Assembly (NCBI GenBank): GCA_963700775.1
Contig: CAVOYU010000001.1
Location: 558,001-622,000, forward strand
Source of the DNA: Thermohalobaculum sp963700775
GTDB lineage: Bacteria; Pseudomonadota; Alphaproteobacteria; Rhodobacterales; Rhodobacteraceae
Reading direction: 5' to 3'
Length of the DNA: 64,000 bases
Shown: one piece after another, positions 57,745-64,000 of the stretch
Numbering within the stretch: position 1 is the first letter of the stretch
Layout of the letters: the number at the start of each line of letters is the position of its first letter
Made by a program: the position numbers and the translations under genes
The notes under the pieces: model-generated
Databases searched by the model: none
Told to the model about the DNA's origin: nothing
The model's input: only the letters and a program-made list of their open reading frames with translations

Positions 57745-59036
57745 CCGCCCCGCCGCCCGGTCAGCGCCCGCCGCAGCCGCGCCAGCACCCCGTACTCGGC
57801 GATCCAGGCGCTGTAGGCGCGGTAGTCCGGGTCCTCCATGAGGTGCCATTCCTCGGTCTTCGCCCGCATGTAGTAGATGAAATTGACCCCGAGCAGCATC
57901 AGGCAGTTCCTGAACGCGTCCGCCGGGCCGGCGACCGACAGGAAGGGCATGAACACCATCCACCAGAAGATGTTCTTGGTCAGATAGGCCGGGTGCCGGA
58001 AGAAGCGGAACGGCCCGTTGGTCAGGATGCCCCGGTGGGTCAGGTTCGAGAATCGGAGCCCGAAGATCACCGTCGCCCAGGCGTAGACCGCGGTCAGCGC
58101 CACCAGCACCCCGCCCCAGAGCGCCAGTACCAGCTCGCTGCCGGCCAGCCAGCCGGTCCAGGTGACCTCGCCCCGGTAGTCGAGCGGCCCGCCGGTGCCC
58201 ATCACCAGGAAGGGCGCGTAGCAGACCAGCGCGAAGACCCAGGCGGCCAGGTAGGGGTTGGACGAGCGGATATGGGAATCGAGCACCCGCAGGGTAACGA
58301 TGTAGCCGAGCAGCGCATAGGTGACGTCGAACAGGAACATCGCCTCGATCGCCCAGAGCGCGAAGCTGACCGGGTCGGCGAAGGCCTCGCCGGGCGTCGG
58401 GCCGATCACGAAGCCGAGCTGGCCCGGCATGTCGGCGACCATCAGCGCCAGGAAGTAGCCCTTGATGGCCCAGGCCCGGCAGTGCTCGGCCACCATCTCC
58501 CGGTCGCAGGGGCGGCCCAGCACCCACTGCCCGGCATGCCAGAGCGCGTCGCGCGGCTCGCGCATGTGGCGGTCGACATGGAACACATAGGCCGCGCCCG
58601 CCAGCACCAGGAGCGGCGCGAGGAAGGTCAGGATGCCGAAGTAGAACTCGTAGCCGGGGGCCCGGTAGGTGCGGATGGCGAAGTAGACCAGCCCGATCGC
58701 CGCCCAGGTGGCGTAGAGTCCGGCGAGCTTCACCCGGGTGGTGGCCACGGTCTCGTCGACCGGCCGGGGCGCCGAGAAGTCGAGGCCGGTCGTGGGGTTG
58801 CGGTGGACCCGCTCGACCAGCACCGACCAGAGCGCCATCGAGCCGATCAGGATGGCCACGAGCAGCAGCGCCGGCACCTCCGGTGCGATGTCGCTGCCGA
58901 GGGAGACGGCGACGAAAAGCCCGCCGGCCGCGACGCCGACCAGTCCGGTCGCCTCGCTGACCGCCGAGGCCGGGCGCCCCGCCCCGGCCTGTGCCGGCAG
59001 AGACGCGGACGCGCCCCGCTCCGCTGTGTCGGTCAT
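57741..59036 (-). CDS. Isoprenylcysteine methyltransferase-like membrane protein
   Basis: A 431-residue protein with about nine helices. The C-terminal quarter has the ICMT/phospholipid methyltransferase signature (LTNGPFRFFRHPAYLTKN, then RAKTEEWHLMEDPDYRAY), the SAM-binding region of that family. The N-terminal two-thirds is an unusually long multi-helix extension, about twice the size of a plain ICMT protein. It sits between DUF1285 and the Nudix gene and points the other way from both. The substrate may be a lipid or an unknown isoprenoid. Confidence 0.8.
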   Translation of the reverse strand: MTDTAERGASASLPAQAGAGRPASAVSEATGLVGVAAGGLFVAVSLGSDIAPEVPALLLVAILIGSMALWSVLVERVHRNPTTGLDFSAPRPVDETVATTRVKLAGLYATWAAIGLVYFAIRTYRAPGYEFYFGILTFLAPLLVLAGAAYVFHVDRHMREPRDALWHAGQWVLGRPCDREMVAEHCRAWAIKGYFLALMVADMPGQLGFVIGPTPGEAFADPVSFALWAIEAMFLFDVTYALLGYIVTLRVLDSHIRSSNPYLAAWVFALVCYAPFLVMGTGGPLDYRGEVTWTGWLAGSELVLALWGGVLVALTAVYAWATVIFGLRFSNLTHRGILTNGPFRFFRHPAYLTKNIFWWMVFMPFLSVAGPADAFRNCLMLLGVNFIYYMRAKTEEWHLMEDPDYRAYSAWIAEYGVLARLRRALTGRRGG

Positions 59037-59131
59037 CTGTCCTCGCTCATCCGTCCCGGCGCGATTGTCTCATCCGCGGGGCACCGGGGCAAGCGCGGCG
59101 GGCCAATCCGCTTGAACGCGGACGGCGGGTG

Positions 59132-59773
59132 ATGCATCTAACCCGCATGCGCCTCACCCTTCCCCAGATCCGGGCCGCCGTCGAGATGCCGCCGCTCGGC
59201 GAGCGCTCGGACTTCGACCTGAACCCGGAGGTGAAGGCAGCCCAGCTCAGGATCCACACCCAGCGGCCGGCGGCGGTGCTGTGCGGGCTGATCGCGCGCG
59301 CGGACGCCCTGAACGTGGTGCTGACGCGGCGCGCCGGGCACCTCGCCCGCCATGCGGGCCAGGTCGCCTTCCCCGGCGGCCGGGTCGACGCGGGCGACGC
59401 CTCGGCGATGGAGGCGGCGCTGCGCGAGGCCGAGGAAGAGGTCGGGCTCGCGCCGGCCCAAGTCGAGGTGCTGGGCACGCTCGACCAGTATCTGACCTCG
59501 ACCGGCTACCGGGTCACACCGTTCGTCGGCGTGATCGACCCCGGCTGGACGCCGAGGCCCGACCCGAGCGAGGTGGAGGAGGTGTTCGAGGTTCCGCTCG
59601 ACTTCCTGATGGATCCGGCCAACCGGCAGCGCCACCACCACGACCGCACCGGCACGCGGCGCTACTACTACGCCATGCCCTGGGCCGACCATTACATCTG
59701 GGGCGCGACGGCGGGAATGCTCAAGGGTCTCAGCGACCGGCTGGCGGCGCTGGCGGAACGGGAAGCGGGCTGA
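59132..59773 (+). CDS. Nudix CoA pyrophosphatase
   Basis: A 213-residue Nudix hydrolase. The Nudix box is complete (GGRVDAGDASAMEAALREAE then EEVGL), and the upstream AVLCGLIARADALNVVLTRR and downstream LGTLDQYLTSTGYRVTPFVG match the NudL/CoA-specific subgroup, which splits CoA to phosphopantetheine and 3',5'-ADP. The start is ATG 59132 with GGCGGGTG close by. Its stop overlaps the CCA-adding enzyme start (TGATG). Confidence 0.9.
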   Translation: MHLTRMRLTLPQIRAAVEMPPLGERSDFDLNPEVKAAQLRIHTQRPAAVLCGLIARADALNVVLTRRAGHLARHAGQVAFPGGRVDAGDASAMEAALREAEEEVGLAPAQVEVLGTLDQYLTSTGYRVTPFVGVIDPGWTPRPDPSEVEEVFEVPLDFLMDPANRQRHHHDRTGTRRYYYAMPWADHYIWGATAGMLKGLSDRLAALAEREAG

Positions 59774-60936
59774 TGCGGCTCGAGGCCGAATGGCTGCGGC
59801 GGCCGGGGCTGCGCGCGGTGGTCGCGGCGCTCGGCGGCGAGGCGCTGTTTGTCGGCGGCTGCGTGCGCAACCCGCTGCTGGGGCAGGCAGTGAGCGACGT
59901 GGACATCGCCACCCCGCTGGTCCCCGACGAGGTCGCGCGCCGGATCGAGGCGGCGGGGCTGCGCGCGATACCGACCGGGATCGAGCACGGCACGGTGATG
60001 GCGGTCTCGGAGGGCGAGGGCTACGAGATCACCACCTTCCGGGCCGATGTCGAGACCGACGGGCGGCGGGCGACGGTACGGTTCTCGACCGACATCGCCG
60101 AGGACGCGGCGCGGCGCGACTTCACCATGAACGCGGTCTATGCCCGGCCCGACGGCGAGATCGTCGATCCGCTGGGCGGGCTGCCCGACCTGCTGGCCCG
60201 CCGGGTGCGCTTCATCGGCGACCCGCATGACCGGATCCGCGAGGACTACCTGCGCATCCTCCGCTTCTTCCGCTTCACCGCCTGGTATGGCGGCGACGAC
60301 GGCATCGAGCCGGAGGGGCTGGCCGCCTGCGCCGAGCTGGCGGACGGGCTCGACGGCCTCGCCCGCGAGCGGATCGGGGCCGAGATGAGGAAGCTGCTCG
60401 CCGCCCCCGATCCCGCCCCCGCCGTGGCGGCGATGGCGGCCGCGGGGATCCTCGCCCGCTGCCTGCCCGGCGCCGTCCCGGCCCTGCTGGCGCCGCTGGT
60501 CCATGCGGAGGGCGAGGCCGGGGCGGAGCCCGACTGGCTGGTGCGCCTGGCCGCGATCGGGGGCGAGGATCCGGGCCAGGCGCTGCGCATGAGCCGGGCC
60601 GACAGCAAGGCGCTTGCCGCGCTGCGGGGCCTGGCGGCGGCGCCGGTCCCGGTGGCGACGGCCGCCCATGACCACGGCGCCCGCGCAGCCCGTGCCATGG
60701 CGCTGCTGCTCGCGGCGGCGGGCGATCCGCGCCTCCTGGCCCGGCTCGAGACCGAGATCGCCCGCGGGTGCGCGGCCGAGTTCCCGCTGGCGGCGCGGGA
60801 CCTGATCGAGGCCGGGCTGAGGCCCGGCCCGACGCTCGGCCGGGCGCTGGCGGAGGCCCGGGCGCGCTGGCTCGCCAGCGATTTTTCGCTGGACAAGGCG
60901 GCACTTCTGGCGGAGGCTTGCAAGAAAGGTCACTAA
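59773..60936 (+). CDS. cca: CCA-adding tRNA nucleotidyltransferase
   Basis: A 387-residue class II nucleotidyltransferase that adds or repairs the 3' CCA of tRNA. The head domain has FVGGCVRNPLLG and SDVDIATP with the catalytic carboxylates; the neck has RRDFTMNAVYARPDGEIVDP and RIREDYLRILRFFRF. The C-terminal tail is alanine-rich and less conserved. It is translationally coupled to the Nudix gene, a pairing common in Rhodobacterales. Confidence 0.93.
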   Translation: MRLEAEWLRRPGLRAVVAALGGEALFVGGCVRNPLLGQAVSDVDIATPLVPDEVARRIEAAGLRAIPTGIEHGTVMAVSEGEGYEITTFRADVETDGRRATVRFSTDIAEDAARRDFTMNAVYARPDGEIVDPLGGLPDLLARRVRFIGDPHDRIREDYLRILRFFRFTAWYGGDDGIEPEGLAACAELADGLDGLARERIGAEMRKLLAAPDPAPAVAAMAAAGILARCLPGAVPALLAPLVHAEGEAGAEPDWLVRLAAIGGEDPGQALRMSRADSKALAALRGLAAAPVPVATAAHDHGARAARAMALLLAAAGDPRLLARLETEIARGCAAEFPLAARDLIEAGLRPGPTLGRALAEARARWLASDFSLDKAALLAEACKKGH

Positions 60937-60978
60937 TATTGACCTATTTGACCGAGGCCCGCCATCAGAAGCCCGCCC

Positions 60979-61575
60979 ATGGACCCGCATATCCTGATCG
61001 CCCTCCTCGGCTATGCCTTCGCCACCACCTGGACGCCCGGGCCGAACAACATGATGCTCGCCGCCTCCGGGGCGACATTCGGCTGGCGGGCGACGCTGCC
61101 GCATGTCCTCGGCGTGGCGCTCGGCTTCCCGCTGATGGTGTTCCTGCTCGCCCTCGGCGTGGGCGAGGCCTTCCACCGCTCGCCGGCGCTGCAGTCCGGC
61201 CTCGCCTGGGCGGGCTTCGCGGTGATGCTGTGGCTGGCCTGGCGCATCGGCAGCGCCGGGGTGGCGAAGGCGCAGGCCCGGGTGCGGCCGATGCGGTTCC
61301 ACGAGGCGGCCGCGTTCCAGTGGGTCAACCCCAAGGCCTGGGTGATGGCGACCGGCGTCTCGGCGATCTATGCCAGCGGCATCGATCCGGTGACCGACGC
61401 CCTGCTCGCCGCCGCGGTCTTCGCCTTCGCCGGGATCACCTCGAGCAACGGCTGGGCCGTGTTCGGGGCCGGCATCGGCCGGCTGCTGGGCGAGGGGCCG
61501 CGGCTCCGGGCCTTCAATGTCACGATGGCGATCCTGCTGGCCGCGAGCGGCCTCTGGCTGGTGCTCTGGACCTGA
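60979..61575 (+). CDS. LysE family transporter
   Basis: A 198-residue six-helix protein with TWTPGPNNMMLAASGATFGW at the N-terminus and FQWVNPKAWVMATG in the middle, diagnostic of the LysE superfamily. Likely exports an amino acid or related small molecule. It is distinct in sequence from the LysE-family gene at 28374. Confidence 0.88.
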   Translation: MDPHILIALLGYAFATTWTPGPNNMMLAASGATFGWRATLPHVLGVALGFPLMVFLLALGVGEAFHRSPALQSGLAWAGFAVMLWLAWRIGSAGVAKAQARVRPMRFHEAAAFQWVNPKAWVMATGVSAIYASGIDPVTDALLAAAVFAFAGITSSNGWAVFGAGIGRLLGEGPRLRAFNVTMAILLAASGLWLVLWT

Positions 61576-61578
61576 GCC

Positions 61579-62172
61579 TCAGCGCAGGCCCAGCCGCCGC
61601 GCCTCGCCGAGCCACCAGCCGTCAGCCGCCAGTGTCCGCCGCAGCGGCGTGTCGGTCGACGGCGGCGCGTTCTCGATATAGCGCACCGCCTCGTCCAGGC
61701 TCTCGCCCGCGAGTGTCCGCAGATAGGCCCGCGCGCGGGGAATCGAGAAGTCCTCGTCCAGATGCTCGGCGAAGTTCGACGGCAGGTCGGTCCAGACCGC
61801 CCCGGCCAGCCCGCGCGCGGCGCACCATTCGGCGACCAGCCCGGCGACGTCTGGGCTCGACCCTTGCCGGTGGCCGGTCACAAGGCAGACCGCGCCGATA
61901 TGCTGATCTTTCGCTCTTTCGCGCCGGGCAAGATCGTCGATTGCGCTTCCGATATCACGCCTCGCCGATCCGATGGCACTGGTCGCGCAGCCGACCCCGT
62001 GGACCGCGTCGAGGCAGACCACCAGCCCCATCTTGCGCTTCGGGCTGATCCGGGTGAACTCCATCGGCAGCACCGGCCCGCCGCCCATCTCCCAGCCGCC
62101 CCGCACATGGGGCGCCAGGTCGTCGAGGTCCCAGATCAGCGATCCCCAGCCGAGGATGGCGTAGCCCGACAT
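61579..62172 (-). CDS. Conserved unknown, possibly gamma-glutamylcyclotransferase-like
   Basis: A 197-residue soluble protein. The start GYAILGWGSLIWDLDDL resembles the YGSL nucleotide/substrate loop of gamma-glutamylcyclotransferase-fold proteins. PVLPMEFTRISPKRKMGLVV and DTPLRRTLAADGWWL near the end are well-structured but not assignable by me. It converges on the LysE gene with 3 bases between the stops. The assignment to the cyclotransferase fold is tentative. Confidence 0.6.
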   Translation of the reverse strand: MSGYAILGWGSLIWDLDDLAPHVRGGWEMGGGPVLPMEFTRISPKRKMGLVVCLDAVHGVGCATSAIGSARRDIGSAIDDLARRERAKDQHIGAVCLVTGHRQGSSPDVAGLVAEWCAARGLAGAVWTDLPSNFAEHLDEDFSIPRARAYLRTLAGESLDEAVRYIENAPPSTDTPLRRTLAADGWWLGEARRLGLR

Positions 62173-62321
62173 GCGCGCTCCCGGTTCGTGCCCTGCCCGA
62201 TACCCGAGACCTGATACCGGAAGGCCAGGCCCAGCGCCATGTCCCGGCGCGGGCGCCGCCGCGGGAATGCTTGCCGATCCCGCCCGCAGGCCGCATCCTG
62301 CCGGCGGGAGCGAGGGCGGCG

Positions 62322-62687
62322 ATGACCGATTCTGACGCAGTGATCGAGGCGAACGACGCCTTCTACCGCGCCATGCGCGAGGGCGACCTCGACGTCATGG
62401 AGGAGATCTGGGCCGCCGAGCGTTCGGTGACCTGCACCCATCCCAACGGCCCGACCATCTTCGGGCGCGGGCCGGTGATGGCGAGCTGGCGCCTGATCCT
62501 CGGCCACCAGCCGCCCGACATCCATGCGGTGGACCCGCAGGCGATCGTCACCGGCCGCACGGCGCTGGTGCTCTGCCGCGAGCGGATCGGCAAGATCGAG
62601 CTGATGGCCTCGAACGCCTGGGCCCGCGAGGCCGGCCGCTGGCGCATGGTCAACCACCAGGCGGCGCATATTCCGGGGACCGGCTGA
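62322..62687 (+). CDS. SnoaL-like/NTF2-fold protein
   Basis: A 121-residue small alpha+beta-barrel protein. NDAFYRAMREGDLDVMEEIW and TCTHPNGPTIFGRGPVMASW followed by WRMVNHQAAHI are typical of DUF4440/SnoaL-like proteins found in many proteobacteria near tryptophan synthesis and other genes. Catalytic function unproven. GGAGCGAGGG lies 8-16 bases upstream of the ATG. Confidence 0.8.
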   Translation: MTDSDAVIEANDAFYRAMREGDLDVMEEIWAAERSVTCTHPNGPTIFGRGPVMASWRLILGHQPPDIHAVDPQAIVTGRTALVLCRERIGKIELMASNAWAREAGRWRMVNHQAAHIPGTG

Positions 62688-62704
62688 AACGCCGCGCCGC
62701 GGGC

Positions 62705-63043
62705 TCAGAGGTCCGGCGCGTCGTCCGGGGCGCCGGTCCGGTCCTCGGGCCCGTAGTCGCGGATCACGCTGACCACGCGCAGGCGGTAATCGGCAAAGAG
62801 CGTCCGCCGCCCGGCCGCCTGGGCGATCCGGTGCTCGGCGTGGTTGCGCCAGGCGGCCACCGCCGCCTCGTCGCGCCAGACGCTCAGCGACAGCATCTTG
62901 CCGGGCGTGGTCAAGCTCTCGAACCGCTCGACCGAGACGAAGCCGTCCATCCGCTCGAGCGCGGGCTTCAGCCGCGCCGCCCAGTCGAGATAGGCCTCGC
63001 GCCGCCCCTCGGCGGGCCAGACCTCGAAAATGATGGCGATCAC
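62705..63043 (-). CDS. Antibiotic biosynthesis monooxygenase-like protein
   Basis: A 112-residue dimeric ferredoxin-like-fold protein of the ABM family: IAIIFEVWPAEGRREAYLDW, FVSVERFESLTTPGKMLSLS and WRDEAAVAAWRNHAEHR. Members are quinone- or haem-related monooxygenases or simple binding proteins. The GTG start overlaps the SDR gene's stop (GTGA), so it is coupled to it. Confidence 0.82.
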   Translation of the reverse strand: MIAIIFEVWPAEGRREAYLDWAARLKPALERMDGFVSVERFESLTTPGKMLSLSVWRDEAAVAAWRNHAEHRIAQAAGRRTLFADYRLRVVSVIRDYGPEDRTGAPDDAPDL

Positions 63044-63789
63044 TCGCGCGCCTCCCAGTCGACGCGGTCGAAATTGACGCCGCCATAGGTCTGCTCGACC
63101 GGGTGCAGCTCGATGGTGGCGACGCCGACATGGGCGGGGGCCGAGACCGCATAGGCGACCGCGGTGGCGATGTCCGCGGGGCTCAGCTCGCGGATGCCGG
63201 TCTGCTTCATCTTCGCGCTCAGCTCCGGGTCGGGGACGGCGGCCTCGTAGAACTCGGTCGTCACCCGGCCGGGGCAGATCTCGGTGACCCGGATGCCGGT
63301 GCCGCGAAGCTCGATGCGCAGGTTCTGGCTGATCAGCCGGATCGCCCCCTTCGAGCCGCCATAGACCGCCGAGACCGTGGGGTAGAGCCCGGCGATCGAG
63401 CCGATATTGACGATGTGCCCGCGCTTTCGGGCGATCATCCCGGGGATGGCCAGGCGCAGGAGGTCGAGAGTCGCGGTCACGTTGGTGTCGATGGTCTGCG
63501 CGATCTGCTCGCGGGTCGCGCTCGCGAGCCCGGTGATGCCGGCGCCGAGCCCGGCATTGTTGACCAGCACGTCCGGCGCCAGCCCCGCCATCAGCCGCTC
63601 GAGCGCCGCCCCGTCGCGCACGTCGACGGCGTGGGGTGTGCAGCCGGTCTCCCTCGCCAATGCCTCCAGCCGCTCCGCCCGGCGGGCCAGCGCGTGGACT
63701 TGCCATCCATCCGCCGCCAGCCGGCGCACGATGCCCGCGCCGATCCCGGCCGAGGCTCCGGTGACGAGGGCGGTTCCCTTGGCGGTCAT
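63040..63789 (-). CDS. SDR family oxidoreductase (YdfG-like)
   Basis: A 249-residue short-chain dehydrogenase. The cofactor motif TGASAGIG lies near residue 10, NNAG near residue 77, and the catalytic YGGSK near residue 145. Similar to serine/3-hydroxy acid dehydrogenases of the YdfG type, with unknown substrate. ATG 63789 has GGGAGTGG upstream; an ATG at 63804 is possible. It lies 19 bases downstream of hemF and is probably cotranscribed with it. Confidence 0.88.
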   Translation of the reverse strand: MTAKGTALVTGASAGIGAGIVRRLAADGWQVHALARRAERLEALARETGCTPHAVDVRDGAALERLMAGLAPDVLVNNAGLGAGITGLASATREQIAQTIDTNVTATLDLLRLAIPGMIARKRGHIVNIGSIAGLYPTVSAVYGGSKGAIRLISQNLRIELRGTGIRVTEICPGRVTTEFYEAAVPDPELSAKMKQTGIRELSPADIATAVAYAVSAPAHVGVATIELHPVEQTYGGVNFDRVDWEARE

Positions 63790-63808
63790 GCTGTCCACTC
63801 CCATTTGC

Positions 63809-64000
63809 TCACGGCCACTTCGCCACCGGCGGCAGGCTCATCAGCACCGCCTCGGGGTTGTGGCCGGTCTCGAGGCCGAACTTCGTGCCCCGGTCGTAGA
63901 CCAGGTTGAACTCGGCGTAGCGGCCGCGCCTGACCAGCTGCCATTCCCGCTCGGCCTCGGTCCAGTCCTCGGCCATGTGCCGCCGTGTGACCGGCAGGAA
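63809..64000 (-). CDS. hemF: Oxygen-dependent coproporphyrinogen III oxidase, C-terminal end (5' part outside window)
   Basis: The last 63 codons of a minus-strand gene. RYAEFNLVYDRGTKFGLETG and AVLMSLPPVAKWP are the conserved C-terminal signature of HemF, which converts coproporphyrinogen III to protoporphyrinogen IX in haem synthesis. The remaining gene lies beyond base 64000. It is followed by the SDR and ABM-like genes. Confidence 0.9.
   Translation of the reverse strand, partial: FLPVTRRHMAEDWTEAEREWQLVRRGRYAEFNLVYDRGTKFGLETGHNPEAVLMSLPPVAKWP

Overview
The window looks like chromosomal DNA from a high-GC alphaproteobacterium, most probably a member of the Rhodobacterales or a close relative. 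The evidence is gene content and order: irr-fabA-fabB-fabI, rpsO-pnp next to truB, rsmE divergent from ubiA, ETF-QO near uracil-DNA glycosylase and moaB, and DUF1285 divergent from moxR-DUF58-DUF4159. Nearly all of it is housekeeping. I see no phage, plasmid, IS element, CRISPR array, rRNA or tRNA.

Layout. 1-5.0 kb: tail of an AAA ATPase, kynureninase, the iron regulator Irr, and fabA/fabB/fabI for unsaturated fatty-acid synthesis. 5-10.2 kb: a repeat cluster, a conserved unknown gene, a threonine dehydratase-like enzyme, rlmN, an IalB-family exported protein and a Rhizobium-type asparaginase. 10.4-15.2 kb: a flavin monooxygenase, then a minus-strand run of two DMT exporters, a small membrane protein and a badly broken glutaryl-CoA dehydrogenase gene. 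15.3-20 kb: small membrane proteins, rsmE, ubiA and a DUF3422 protein. 20-27.3 kb: a fumarylacetoacetase-fold hydratase, a class III cyclase/TPR protein, ETF-QO, an amidase and an unknown exported protein that sits between two copies of one promoter-like segment. 27.5-34.8 kb: uracil-DNA glycosylase, LysE, moaB, an Hpt-like protein, leucyl aminopeptidase, NlpC/P60, a lytic transglycosylase and a cation efflux pump. 34.9-40.3 kb: a dimethylglycine dehydrogenase-like gene, a cupin/LysR pair, a remnant of a second dimethylglycine dehydrogenase-like gene, and a DUF4410 lipoprotein. 40.4-50 kb: GNAT, DUF3604, pnp, rpsO, truB, a selenium-binding protein (SBP56/methanethiol oxidase family) with a coupled membrane protein, and DUF2238. 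50.2-57 kb: a four-gene MoxR/DUF58/DUF4159/Bat-like envelope operon on the minus strand. 57-64 kb: DUF1285, an isoprenylcysteine-methyltransferase-like membrane protein, a CoA-pyrophosphatase-type Nudix, CCA-adding enzyme, LysE, small proteins, an SDR/monooxygenase pair and the end of hemF.

Two cautions. First, about sixteen apparent single-base indels break otherwise well-conserved genes, including core genes such as pnp and rlmN. I read most of these as sequence errors, so those genes are given at full span. Second, long antisense ORFs are common because of the high GC and were left out.

The most interesting signals are: (i) the unknown exported gene flanked by duplicated uracil-DNA glycosylase 5' segments; (ii) a cysteine-free family-4-like uracil-DNA glycosylase; (iii) a cupin/LysR pair bracketed by a whole and a truncated dimethylglycine dehydrogenase 3' end; (iv) two identical-pattern palindromes 51 bp apart in front of the asparaginase gene; and (v) the SBP56-membrane protein pair.
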